Shown here one piece after another: positions 6,275-16,700 of a DNA stretch of 26,287 nucleotides. Origin of the DNA: JAGQTE01 sp964648005 (lineage in GTDB: Bacteria > Actinomycetota > Acidimicrobiia > Acidimicrobiales > Acidimicrobilacustridaceae); contig CAZYKR010000020.1 of the NCBI GenBank assembly GCA_964648005.1, positions 1-26,287 on the forward strand. The letters are read 5' to 3'. The notes under the pieces are model-generated. The model did no database searches, had not been told where the DNA came from, and saw only the letters and a program-made list of their open reading frames with translations. Position numbers and translations under genes: made by a program. Every line of letters starts with the position of its first letter. Positions within the stretch are counted from its first letter, which is position 1.

Positions 6275-7114
6275 TCAATCCTCGGCGAAGATGAACGCCG
6301 TGCCGTAGGGGCCGTAGCTCGACGTGGTGATGCCGTTGGCGGTGGTGCCCTCGTAGGCATCGAGTCCCTCGACGAGCTCGATCGTGACCTCGCCGCCGGC
6401 GTCGGCCTGGATGACGCCGGCGTGCACGGCGGCGGTGCAGATCGACGAGTCGGCGGTGTACGTCGTGGTGCCCCAGACGCTGCCCGGTTCGCCGTTCGCC
6501 TCGCACGTCAGCGTGATCGGGCCCTCGCGGCCGTCGTAGAAGGTGGCGGCCCGGCCCCAGTCGATGGTGGCGGTGACGTCCAGCGGGTCGGCGTCGGGGA
6601 AGCTGAAGCTCCCACCCCACGAGCCGTAGCTGTTCGAGGTGACGTCGTTGGACTCGGAGCCGATGTACTCGTCGAGCCCGTCCTCGATGACGATCGTGAC
6701 CTCCCCGCCGTCCTCGAAGGTGATCAGACCCATGTGCACGGCAGCGGTGCACACCGAGCTGTCGTCGGTGTAGGTGTTCGTGCCCCAGATCGTGTGCTCC
6801 ACACCGTCGGCCGGGCAGTCGTAGGTGAACTCGTCGCCGACGTTGTCGCGGCGATCCTGCGCCGAGCGCACCCACGGGTCGACGTCGTCCTGGGACCCGC
6901 CGGGGCTGTCGGACTTGGTCGTGGTCCCCGGCGTCTTGGCAGAGGTGCCGGTGCTCTTCGCGGTCGTCGTCGACGCATCGGCCGCAGCCGAGGTCGAGGT
7001 GACCGTTGCGTCGTTGCTCGAGCTACAGCCTGCGGCGAGTCCGGCCGCGGCGAGCAGGGCAGCCATCCAGCGAAGCGTGTGACGACCGGTGACCTCGGTG
7101 CGTTGTGCCGACAT
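6275..7114 (-). CDS. Lipoprotein with two tandem LCCL domains
   Basis: 279 residues from the ATG at 7114; the open frame extends to 7165, but the shorter start places a TAGCTT -10 hexamer 8 nt upstream and gives a clean signal. The lipobox L-A-A-G-C has Cys30. A Ser/Thr/Lys/Asp linker follows to about residue 80. Two homologous domains then follow, about 91-172 and 193-277. Each has the LCCL pattern: Y/L-x-C, then WGT-x-x-YT-x-DSS-[VI]-CTAAVH-x-G-[VL]-I, GGEVTI, a G-L-D-x-Y segment and a closing S-YG-x-[WY]-x-x-F-x-F. LCCL modules (cochlin, Limulus factor C, apicomplexan proteins) are extracellular and bind lipopolysaccharide, polysaccharide or protein ligands. Only two of the usual four Cys remain per domain (100/122, 204/226). 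The protein should sit on the outer face of the membrane; its ligand is unknown. Confidence 0.88.
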   Translation of the reverse strand: MSAQRTEVTGRHTLRWMAALLAAAGLAAGCSSSNDATVTSTSAAADASTTTAKSTGTSAKTPGTTTKSDSPGGSQDDVDPWVRSAQDRRDNVGDEFTYDCPADGVEHTIWGTNTYTDDSSVCTAAVHMGLITFEDGGEVTIVIEDGLDEYIGSESNDVTSNSYGSWGGSFSFPDADPLDVTATIDWGRAATFYDGREGPITLTCEANGEPGSVWGTTTYTADSSICTAAVHAGVIQADAGGEVTIELVEGLDAYEGTTANGITTSSYGPYGTAFIFAED

Positions 7115-7122
7115 AGAGCACG

Positions 7123-7128
7123 AAGCTA
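7123..7128 (-). promoter_or_regulatory. -10 hexamer TAGCTT of a leaderless promoter
   Basis: It ends 8 nt before the ATG of the LCCL lipoprotein, which lacks a ribosome site. Transcription would begin at or within two bases of the start codon. No good -35 hexamer is seen. Confidence 0.45.
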
Positions 7129-7183
7129 GACGACGGACATGACCCGGCGGGTCGGGTTGGATCAAGCGACAGCACTCGCGCCG

Positions 7184-7540
7184 TCAGCGCACACACGAGC
7201 TGTAGTCGCCGAGCAACCACGCCCAAGGGAAGAGCACGGCTGCACCGGTCGACACGACGATGACGGGAACGATCAACCAGATCAGCCGCGGATACCGTTC
7301 GCCCCAGATCGCCAGCCAGACCGCTGGCACGAGGAGCGCCACCAGGACCCCGGCGAACCAGAGGACGACCGTCGTCGGCGAGATCGGCAGCTGCTCCGGG
7401 CAGGCCGGCGTCCCCGCCGGAGCCGATGCCCGCCAGCTTGCTGAACCAGCGGTGATGCCCAGCGTGGTCAGCACGGCGACGTAGGCCGCCAGCAGCGGCC
7501 AGAATGCCGCCGGCGCGAATCGCTCCGTTGCACCGTCCAC
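7184..7540 (-). CDS. Small membrane protein, three transmembrane segments
   Basis: 118 residues from a GTG at 7540; a TTG at 7564 would add 8 residues. There are three hydrophobic segments: about 13-31 (FWPLLAAYVAVLTTLGITA), 57-80 (VVLWFAGVLVALLVPAVWLAIW) and 86-109 (LIWLIVPVIVVSTGAAVLFPWAWL). The loop between the first and second (SASWRASAPAGTPACPEQLPISPTT) and the short tail GDYSSCVR each carry a Cys, which could pair on the outer side. I do not recognise a family. It lies between the LCCL lipoprotein, on the same strand, and the divergent secreted repeat protein. Confidence 0.65.
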   Translation of the reverse strand: MDGATERFAPAAFWPLLAAYVAVLTTLGITAGSASWRASAPAGTPACPEQLPISPTTVVLWFAGVLVALLVPAVWLAIWGERYPRLIWLIVPVIVVSTGAAVLFPWAWLLGDYSSCVR

Positions 7541-7612
7541 CCTGCGATCTTGGTCAGCCGGCAAGGGTGGAGGAAGAGGCGGAGGACCTGTTGCCTCGAC
7601 GTCCGGAGGTGG

Positions 7613-7629
7613 ACTGAATACTGTTCAGT
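7613..7629. promoter_or_regulatory. Inverted repeat over the promoter of the secreted repeat protein
   Basis: ACTGAA-N5-TTCAGT (6-base perfect arms) covers a candidate -10 TACTGT (7619-7624). That hexamer has TCGACG 17 bp upstream and lies 8 nt before the ATG at 7633, which lacks a ribosome site. This suggests a leaderless promoter with an operator on its -10 element. The size matches the inverted repeat at 2906-2922 (17 bp, N5), but the sequence differs. Confidence 0.42.
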
Positions 7630-7632
7630 GCC

Positions 7633-10191
7633 ATGGAAACGAACGGCATGTCGTTCCGGACCCTTCGACGCGCGGCAGTCGTGACCGTCGCCGTCATCGC
7701 AGCCTCGTTGGCCTCGATGGCGGGACCGGTGCCCTCTGCCTCCGCCACGCCCGGGGTGGCGGACTGGAAGCATGTGTTCGGCGGATCGGGCCTCAACGAC
7801 GCCGTGTTCCACGTGACCAGCGACGCGTCAGGCAACGCCTATGTCATGGGCACCGTGCACAACGCCACGACGTGGGGCGGCAAGGCCATGACGCCCGTCG
7901 GCCTGTGGGACGTGTTCGTCGCCAAGGTGGCGCCGAACGGCACGGTGACCTGGGTGCAGACCTTCGGCAGCAATGGCGGGGACAACCCCTACGGCGTGGC
8001 GATCGACGGGTCGGGCAACGTCTACGCGCTGATGTCGTTCAACGTGGCGATGACGATCGGCGGTGGGACGCTCACCAGCGCCGGGATCTACGACCTCGCC
8101 CTCGTGAAGTTCAACAGCGCCGGCACGTTCCAGTGGGCGCGCAAACTCGGCGGTGCCACCTCCGGCGACGAGGAGAGCGGCGTCGGTCTCTCGGTCGACG
8201 CCAACGGCAACGCCACCGTGCTCGGTCACTTCCGGGGCACCTTCAACGCTGGCGGACAGAGCATCACGTCGGCTCCGTCGAACCAGGACCTCTTTCTCGC
8301 TCAGTACTCGAGCACCGGGAACCTCAACTGGCTCAAGAAGAAGGGCATCGCAGCGTCCTACGAGACGGCCGACGCCATCGTCCCGTATGGCAGCGGCTTC
8401 GTCATCGCCGGACACGTCGGCTCGGGCGTCGTGTCGATCGACAGCTTCACCCGCGACCCCGGATCGGGGAACAAGGGGTTCGTCGCATGGTTCGACGCCG
8501 GGGGCACGGCCACCGCGTTGGCGGCCTTCCCCGGCGTGGTCGTCGACCCGAACGATCTCGCCGTGTTGCCCACCGGCGACGCCGTCGTCGTGGGCGGCTT
8601 CAAGAACGGGCTGACCACCGGCGCCGGCGCACTGACGGCACCGGATGGGGTGGAGCGGGCCTTCGCCGTCACGGCGACGATCGGCGGCACCGCCGTGCAC
8701 GGGTTCACCCTGGGTGACAGCAGCGAGACCCGGGCGCTCGCCGTCGACACCGACGAGGCCGGCAACCTGGCCATCAACCTGCGCACCACGGGCACGATCG
8801 TGCTCGGCGGCGTGGCGTACTCGTCGGCCGGAGGCTATGACGCCATCACCACGATGACGTCGCCGACGGGCTCGGTGCTGTGGACGGCGGGCAAGGTCGG
8901 CAGCAACGGCGACGACGAGCCACGGGCGCTCGACATCGGGCTCGACGGCGACCTCTACATCGGTGGCGACATGGACAACGACGCCAACGTGTTCGGCACG
9001 TCGTATGCCATCGCCGAGCCGCAGGCGTGGGTCGGACGCATCGACGACCCGATCTCCGAGGTCGGCGCCAACCGCTACTTCCCGAAGAACCCGACCCGCG
9101 TGCTCGACTCGCGCGACGGCACCGGCACCTCGATCGGTCCGTGGACGGCCGGACAGACCCGCCTCGTCAAGGTCGCCGGGACGGCAGGCGTGCCGTCGAA
9201 CGCCACCGCCGTCGTGCTGAACGTCACGGGCACGGGGCCGACGAGCGCCACGCACCTCACGGCGTTCCCCGCCGGGCAGACCATGCCGACCAGCTCGAAC
9301 CTGAACCTGGCGGCGGGTGAGACGGCGGCGAACCTCGTCACGGTGAAGGTCGGCACCAACGGCAACATCGGCCTGTTCAACAACGCCGGGTCGACCCACG
9401 TCATCGCTGACATCGTCGGGTGGTACGAGAACAACGCCGCCGGCGCGCGCTTCAACGGGATCAACCCGAAGCGCCTCATCGACACCCGCGACGGCACGGG
9501 CGGTGTCACCGGCAAGCTCGGTGCCGGTGCGGGGGCCACGCGCACGTACACCCTCGCTGGGGTCGCCGGCTCGGGCGTACCGGCGGGGGCGACGGCCGTG
9601 GTCGCCAACGTGACGGCGACGGGGCCAACGACCGGGACGCACCTCACGGCCTGGCCGGCGAACCAGGCGATGCCGCTGGCGTCGACGCTCAACGTGCCTG
9701 CCGGCGCCACCCGGGCCAACCTCGCCATCATCGGGCTCAGCGGCTCGGGCCAGGCCAAGTTCTTCAACAACGCCGGCGAGACGCACCTCATCGTCGACGT
9801 CGTCGGCTACTTCACGACGACCGGCACCATGTTCACTCCCGTCGTGCCGGCCCGCATCCTCGACAGCCGCAACGGGCTCGGCGGTCAGACGACGCCGTGG
9901 CCCGCCGTGCCGGCATCGCGTGCCATCAAGGTCGGTGGCGTCGGTGGCGTCCCGGCGAACGCGTCGGCTGTGGCGGTCAACGTCACGGTGACGGGACCGA
10001 CGGCGCCGTCGCACCTGAGCATCTGGCCGACCGGGCAGCCGGTGCCGACGGCATCGAACCTGAACTTCGTCGCCGGTCAGACCGTGCCGAACCACGTCGT
10101 GGTGAAGCTCGGCACGTCAGGCTCGCTGAACGTGCTCAACAACGCCGGCAACGCCCACGTGATCGTGGACGTCGTGGGCTGGTACAGCTGA
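7633..10191 (+). CDS. Large secreted protein: beta-propeller-like repeats plus three C-terminal 120-residue repeats
   Basis: 852 residues. The signal peptide is FRTLRRAAVVTVAVIAASLASMAGPVPSASA, cleaved after an A-x-A; an ATG at 7648 would also serve as start. Residues about 45-475 contain repeated units of the SBBP (seven-bladed beta-propeller) type: D-x-x-GNAYVMG-x-x, WGG-x-x-x-x-x-G, D-x-FVAK-x-x-x-x-G-x-x-x-W, then DGSGNVYAL, DLALVKFNSAGTFQWARKLGG, DANGNATVLG, and so on. Residues 481-852 are three homologous units. The protein is exported and probably a surface or matrix protein for adhesion or ligand binding. No enzyme motif and no sortase or membrane anchor are seen at the C-terminus, which ends VVGWYS. 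The first half has very few charged residues and is Gly/Thr/Ala-rich. The gene stands alone, divergent from the small membrane protein. Confidence 0.9.
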   Translation: METNGMSFRTLRRAAVVTVAVIAASLASMAGPVPSASATPGVADWKHVFGGSGLNDAVFHVTSDASGNAYVMGTVHNATTWGGKAMTPVGLWDVFVAKVAPNGTVTWVQTFGSNGGDNPYGVAIDGSGNVYALMSFNVAMTIGGGTLTSAGIYDLALVKFNSAGTFQWARKLGGATSGDEESGVGLSVDANGNATVLGHFRGTFNAGGQSITSAPSNQDLFLAQYSSTGNLNWLKKKGIAASYETADAIVPYGSGFVIAGHVGSGVVSIDSFTRDPGSGNKGFVAWFDAGGTATALAAFPGVVVDPNDLAVLPTGDAVVVGGFKNGLTTGAGALTAPDGVERAFAVTATIGGTAVHGFTLGDSSETRALAVDTDEAGNLAINLRTTGTIVLGGVAYSSAGGYDAITTMTSPTGSVLWTAGKVGSNGDDEPRALDIGLDGDLYIGGDMDNDANVFGTSYAIAEPQAWVGRIDDPISEVGANRYFPKNPTRVLDSRDGTGTSIGPWTAGQTRLVKVAGTAGVPSNATAVVLNVTGTGPTSATHLTAFPAGQTMPTSSNLNLAAGETAANLVTVKVGTNGNIGLFNNAGSTHVIADIVGWYENNAAGARFNGINPKRLIDTRDGTGGVTGKLGAGAGATRTYTLAGVAGSGVPAGATAVVANVTATGPTTGTHLTAWPANQAMPLASTLNVPAGATRANLAIIGLSGSGQAKFFNNAGETHLIVDVVGYFTTTGTMFTPVVPARILDSRNGLGGQTTPWPAVPASRAIKVGGVGGVPANASAVAVNVTVTGPTAPSHLSIWPTGQPVPTASNLNFVAGQTVPNHVVVKLGTSGSLNVLNNAGNAHVIVDVVGWYS
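9073..10188 (+). repeat. Three tandem coding repeats of about 120 codons
   Basis: The units are 9073-9429 (residues 481-599), 9448-9813 (606-727) and 9829-10188 (733-852). Each unit has R-[VIL]-[LI]-D-[ST]-R-[DN]-G near its start, then A-x-A-V-x-x-NVT-x-TGPT, THLT-x-[FW]-PA or SHLS-x-WP, a SNLN or STLN segment, and N-x-x-G-x-x-x-[FL]-NNAG-x-[TA]-H-[VL]-I-x-D-[IV]-VG-[WY]. They differ enough to be old duplications. This module recurs at the C-termini of secreted actinobacterial proteins; its function is not established to my knowledge. Confidence 0.9.
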
Positions 10192-10243
10192 CCGTCGTCG
10201 CCCGCTATCGGGACGGCAACCCCAGCCGATGCCGGGACCGGCT

Positions 10244-10417
10244 TCAGCGGCCGAGCTGGAGGATCCCGGCGATGGCTCGCACGGGGATGAAGATGCGCTG
10301 GCCGTCGTAGAGGGCCTCGAGCACGGTGTTCGGGTCTGCCAGCACGGTGGCGATGCCGTCGGTGCTCGCCTCGTTGACGACCAGCTCCTGTCCACCGATG
10401 AAGAAGATCTTGATCAT
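10244..10417 (-). CDS. Small conserved-looking protein of 57 residues
   Basis: The start is the ATG at 10417, with GAGGGG 7 nt upstream; a GTG at 10432 gives five more residues and has no such site. The sequence begins MIKIFFIGGQELVVNE, continues with DGIATVLADPNTVLEALYDG, and ends with strand-like QRIFIPVRAIAGILQLGR. The strand-helix-strand pattern with hydrophobic alternation and a good ribosome site argue for a real gene. There is no signal, membrane span or known motif. It is convergent with the large secreted protein and divergent from the next gene. Confidence 0.62.
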   Translation of the reverse strand: MIKIFFIGGQELVVNEASTDGIATVLADPNTVLEALYDGQRIFIPVRAIAGILQLGR

Positions 10418-10466
10418 GGTCTTGCCCCTCACGTCCGGACCGGGAGCGCAGCCTAGGACCTCGGGC

Positions 10467-10472
10467 TACGGT
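10467..10472 (+). promoter_or_regulatory. -10 hexamer TACGGT of a leaderless promoter
   Basis: It ends 8 nt before the GTG at 10481, which lacks a ribosome site, as in several other genes here. No clear -35 hexamer is visible. Confidence 0.45.
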
Positions 10473-10480
10473 GCGGCGCC

Positions 10481-10924
10481 GTGACCGATGTGATCTCGAC
10501 CTCGACCCCGGCGCCCATGGCGACGCCGTCCTCCACCCCCGACGCGGCCCTGCGTCAGCGGGCCCTCGTCGGCGCCGGCATCCGTGCCGCCTTCGGCGTG
10601 GCGACGCTGGTCGCCCCGGGTCCGGCGTCGCGCCTGTTCGGCTTCCCGAAGGCCCACAACAACGGCTCGGCCCGGTTCATGGCGCGGCTGTTCGGGGTGC
10701 GCGAGCTGGCGATGGCGGCGCTGGTCGTGACGGCGCTCGATGACAAGGAGCGGCTCGGGCACGCCTGCGCCATCAGCGCCGCCGTCGACGCCGGCGACGT
10801 GATCGTGTCGGTGGGGACCTGGCGGCGCGGCGAAGGCCTCCGTGTGGCCTCGGCGCTCACGATGCTGGCCGGCACCGCCGGTGCCGCAACCTGGCTCGAC
10901 CTGCTCCGTCGCCTCGACGACTGA
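10481..10924 (+). CDS. Small membrane protein, DUF4267-like
   Basis: 147 residues from a GTG start fixed by the TACGGT element 8 nt upstream. After a Ser/Thr/Pro-rich N-terminus come four weakly hydrophobic segments: about 28-46 (LVGAGIRAAFGVATLVAPG), 68-86 (ARLFGVRELAMAALVVTAL), 95-112 (ACAISAAVDAGDVIVSVG) and 121-141 (VASALTMLAGTAGAATWLDLL). The motifs GIRAAFG, R-F-x-AR-x-FGVREL and DAGDVIV are typical of small DUF4267-type four-helix membrane proteins. These often accompany oxidoreductase or regulator genes; their role is unknown. A hairpin follows directly after the stop. Confidence 0.78.
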   Translation: MTDVISTSTPAPMATPSSTPDAALRQRALVGAGIRAAFGVATLVAPGPASRLFGFPKAHNNGSARFMARLFGVRELAMAALVVTALDDKERLGHACAISAAVDAGDVIVSVGTWRRGEGLRVASALTMLAGTAGAATWLDLLRRLDD

Positions 10925-10940
10925 CGCCGCCGCTGCGGCG
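10925..10940. terminator. Hairpin terminator candidate between convergent genes
   Basis: CGCCGC (10925-10930), loop CGCT, GCGGCG (10935-10940): a perfect 6-bp GC stem starting immediately after the stop at 10922-10924 and followed by ATCGTTCGGT. The minus-strand hydrolase ends at 10963, so the hairpin could serve both genes. There is no long T-tract, which is usual in actinobacteria. Confidence 0.42.
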
Positions 10941-10962
10941 ATCGTTCGGTCGGGCCCGGCGC

Positions 10963-11937
10963 TCAGGTCAGGTCGAGCGAGTCGAGGAAGGCCACGAGCG
11001 CAGCGTTGACCTCGTCGGGACGCTCCTGCTGGACCCAATGGCCGGCGCCCTCGATGGAGTGGCTGGCGCGCAGGTCCGTGACCCAGCCGTCCATCACCGA
11101 GGCCGGCGTCATCATGACGACCGGGTCGGCCGAGCCGGTGAGGAACATGGCGGGGATCGTCACCTTCGTCTCGGCGAGGTCCTCGCTGTGCTCCCAGTTG
11201 CGGTCGAGGTTGGCGTACCAGGCGGTCGGCCCGAAGAAGCCGGACGCCTCGAAGTTGGCGATGTAGGTGGCGAGCTCGTCCTCGGTGAGCCAGTCGGGCA
11301 GCGTCTCGGGATCGGGCAGGCGCTCGCGCAGTCCCCGGCCGTCGTGCGGGCCGAGCATGGCGCTCATGTCGGCGTCGGCCCCTGGGCTCAGCCCGGCCAT
11401 GAAGCCGCGCATCGTGTGGCGCACGTCGGTGGAGAGGTCGGCGTCGGCGGCGACCGGGTCTTGGAAGAAGAGCATGTAGAAGAACGTGTCGCCCATGACC
11501 ATCTTCAGCAGCTGCGTCGGCGGCATCGGGGCACGGGGAACGAACGGCACGCTCATGCCGACGACGCCGGCGAAGCGCTCGGGGAAGCGCTGCGCCAGGC
11601 TCCACGCCACGATCGAACCCCAGTCGTGGCCGACGACCACGGCGCGCTCGGCGCCGACGGCGTCGAGCAGCCCACAGATGTCGGCGCACAGCTCGCGCAC
11701 CTCGTAGGCCTCGACCGTGTCGGGGCGGGTCGAGCCCCCGTAGCCACGCTGGTCGGGGGCGAGCACGTGGTAGCCGGCCTCGGCGAGCGCCGGGAGCTGA
11801 TGGCGCCACGAGTACGCCAGCTCGGGGAAGCCGTGGCAGAGCACGACGGGGAACCCGTCGGCCGGTCCGGCTTCGAACACGCGCAGGTCGACGCCGTTGG
11901 TTGCGATGGTGCGTTCGGTGATCGTCACGTCGCCCAT
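10963..11937 (-). CDS. Alpha/beta hydrolase, epoxide-hydrolase type
   Basis: 324 residues, the usual length of the family. Seen motifs: HGFPE (35-39, oxyanion region), SWRHQLPALAEAGYHVLAPDQRGYGGS (43-69), GHDWGS (103-108) with Asp105 as nucleophile, Asp271 (LTGSADPV) as charge-relay acid and His300 (GAGHW). The Asp nucleophile, rather than Ser, and Tyr153 and Tyr241 in the cap region point to an epoxide hydrolase, which opens epoxides via an aspartyl ester. Haloalkane dehalogenases share the fold, but the HGFPE motif and the cap tyrosines favour the epoxide hydrolase. It should be cytosolic, acting on lipid- or xenobiotic-derived epoxides; the substrate is unknown. Its ATG lies 4 bp after the stop of the amidohydrolase, so the two are almost certainly one transcript. 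Confidence 0.88.
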   Translation of the reverse strand: MGDVTITERTIATNGVDLRVFEAGPADGFPVVLCHGFPELAYSWRHQLPALAEAGYHVLAPDQRGYGGSTRPDTVEAYEVRELCADICGLLDAVGAERAVVVGHDWGSIVAWSLAQRFPERFAGVVGMSVPFVPRAPMPPTQLLKMVMGDTFFYMLFFQDPVAADADLSTDVRHTMRGFMAGLSPGADADMSAMLGPHDGRGLRERLPDPETLPDWLTEDELATYIANFEASGFFGPTAWYANLDRNWEHSEDLAETKVTIPAMFLTGSADPVVMMTPASVMDGWVTDLRASHSIEGAGHWVQQERPDEVNAALVAFLDSLDLT

Positions 11938-11941
11938 TCGA

Positions 11942-13675
<1,734 letters not shown>

Positions 13676-13770
13676 GGAGTCCCCCTCAGGACGTGTCGCC
13701 GCAGGCCTACCGGATTTTGGCAACTGACGTTTCCAGAAATGCTAGGCGGCGTGAGCGCCGTGGGCAACCG

Positions 13771-16700
13771 TCACGTCGGGCGGACGCCGTCGACCACGGC
13801 GAGCACCTCGTCGCCGTAGCGCTCCAGCTTGCTCGGCCCGATGCCCGACACGCCGAGGAGGTCGTCGAGGGTGCGCGGCAGGGTGGTGGCGACCTCGGCC
13901 AGCGTGCGGTCGTTCATCACGACATAGGCGGGCACGCCGTCGCCGCGGGCTCGTTCGAGGCGCCACGCTTTGAGCGCGCTGACCACGTCCTCGTCGGCGT
14001 CGCCGAGTGCGGCGTCGGTGGCGGCGCGGCGCGACGTGCGCGCCGATGTCGCGGACCGGGCGAGCGTGCGGCGACGGCCGTCGACGGAGACGACCGACCC
14101 GTACGGCACGGCGAAGCTCGACCGGCCCGCCGCCAGCGTGACGCCCTCCGGATCGGCGCCGGCGACGGTGCAGTCGTACCCGCCCCAGCGGACCTCCAGC
14201 CCGATCGTCGCCTCGATGTCGGCACGGCGGGGACCGGCGTCGACGGTGGGCGCCTCGACGATGGTCGCCGGTTCGGGCGGCGTGGCAGCCGGCGCCGCGA
14301 GTTCGTCGAGGAACATCGACGGCGCGGCGGCGTCGGCGACGATGGTGCAGCGCTGGCGAGGGCGGGTGATGGCGACGTGGAAGACGCGCCGCTCCTCTTC
14401 GATGTCGGTGGACAGCCGGTGCGGGAACAGGCCCTGCGAGGCGTCGTGGACGATGACGTGGGGCCACTCGAGTCCCTTGACCGTGTGGACGGTGGCAAGG
14501 GTGACGCCGTCGGGGTCGGCCGGACCCTCGAGCATCGAGCGCAGGAACGGCTCGAACGACCCTGGGTCGGGGTGCAGTCGGCCCAGGGCGACCAGCGCCC
14601 GCAGATCGTCGGCGTGCGCCGCCGTGTTGCGGCCCCGGTGGGCGGCATCGAGTGTCTGCATGGACCGTTCCAGACCGAGTTCGCTGCGGACGATCTCGAC
14701 CAGCGTCGCCGTATCGGCGTCGCCGTCGGCGGCGCGCGCCGCGATGCGCCGCAGGTCCGTGAGGAACCCGAGCACCTTGTCGGTGTCGCGCTGGTCGGAG
14801 AGTCGACCGGCGAGGCGTTCGATGCCCACCTGCGTGCGCTGCTCGGCCATCCACTCGATGACCCGCGGGGAGAGGCTGCGGCCGGGGCGGCGCGCCGCCT
14901 GCTGCACGTCACGGTCGCGCAGGCGCTCCGGATCGAGCGCCAGCCGAAGCCACGCCAACGCCGCCGCCACGCCGGTGCGCTCGAGGAAGCGGCCCGACTC
15001 GCGCGATGCCACCCCGACGCCGTCGCGCCGCAGCGCCACCAGGACCGGGGCCAGCAGGGTGTTGACCCGGGTGAGCACGGCGATATCGCCAGGCTCGGCA
15101 CCGGCGACGAGCAGCTCGTGGACGCGCGCCACAGTCGCCGTCGTCGGGTCGGGCACCGTCACCACGGTGAGGGCATCGGCGTCGTCGACGGCGTCGGGCC
15201 CCGGGCGGATCTGTTTGGGCACCCGCTCGGCGTTGTGCGTCAACAGGTTGCTCGCCGCCGTGACGACCGGTGCCGGGCAGCGGTAGTTCACCTCCAGCGC
15301 CAGCTCGTCAGCGCCCGGCACGAAACGGTCGAACGTCAAGAGCCAACGCGGCGACGCCCCCGAGTACCCGTAGATGGTCTGATCGTCGTCGCCGACGCCG
15401 AACACGGCCAGCTCGGGACCGGCGAGGAGCCGCAGCAGGAGCAGGTGCGCGGGGGTGAGGTCCTGGAACTCGTCGACCAGCAGCACCCGGCACTGTTGCT
15501 GCGCCCGTCGGCGGACCACCGGGTCGCGCAGCAGCAGCTCGACGGCGCCGGCGATCTGCTCGTCGAAGTCGACCACGCCTCGTCGTGCCAGCTCGCGCCG
15601 GTAGCGGGGGTACACCTCGGCGAAGCCGTCGACCTCGCCGCCGAACTCGGCCTCGACCTGGCGCGGGTCGCGCAGCCCGAGCCGGGCCGCAGACAGCGCG
15701 TCGATCCAGGCCGCCGCCGGGTCCGTGTTGGCCCGGCGGGGGAAGCGCACCAGCTCGTTGATCAGGCCCCGCACGTCGAGCTCGTCGATGGTGCGGACGC
15801 GCCGGCCGGTGTCGGCGAAGCCGTCCGAGCCGTTGAGCACGGCGAGGGCCAGCGCGTTGAGCGTGCGGATGCGCAGCCCGGGCAGATCGCTCGTGCGATC
15901 GAGCATCTCGAGCTGCGCCCGCTTGTTGAAGGCGACCAGGCACAGCGACTCGGCGGGCACGAGCTGATCGCGCAGCAGGGCGCGGGTGCGCTCGGTCAGC
16001 ACCCGGGTCTTGCCCGACCCGGCCGGCGCGATGATGCGGGCCCGCGGACGCGGGTCGGTGACGGCGGCGAGCTGGTCGGGGGCGAGGGCGTCGCGCAGGT
16101 GCTCGGGAACGGTGGCGACGTTCGGGTCGAGCCGGCCGCGCTCGAGCGTGATGCGCGGGACGACGACGGTGCCCGGCGTCGGCTCGTCGGGCCCGAACGC
16201 GTGCAGCGGCCCACCGTCGCACCAGGCGGCGCGGCCGTCACTCAGCACGACGTCGGCCGTACCCGGCGCAGCCTCGCCGGCGCACGCCTCGGCTCCGGCG
16301 GCCACGGCGGCGCCGGTGGCCCACCACGTCGGCGCGTCCGGGTCGCGACCATCGACGGCGTTGGCGCGCAGGAGCTCCCACGTGGCGTCGCCGGTGAGCT
16401 CGACGTCGACGGGCACCTGCCACAGCTCGTCCTCGATCGAGCAGGGCGTCGGCGACAGGTCGGGCGGGTCGAGCTCGTACACGACCGGCATGCGCGCCAG
16501 GTAGGCGGCGCGCACGGCGACGTGCATCTCGGGGTCGGCGAGCGCCGCCGCCGTGATGCGGACGCGCTCGCAGTCGGCCCACGGTTCGGGCACGGCGCCG
16601 CCCGCCGGGAGCAGCAACGATCGGCCGAGCGCCGGCGGTCCGGCCAGCGCCGCCCACGGACGGACCGGACCCGGTGCGACGTCGTCGGGGCCGACGGCCG

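Noticed and set aside
7828..10095. A 755-codon open frame on the minus strand inside the secreted repeat protein
   Set aside because: The composition is Arg/Gly/Val/Asp/His shadow; the plus strand has a signal peptide and three homologous repeats.
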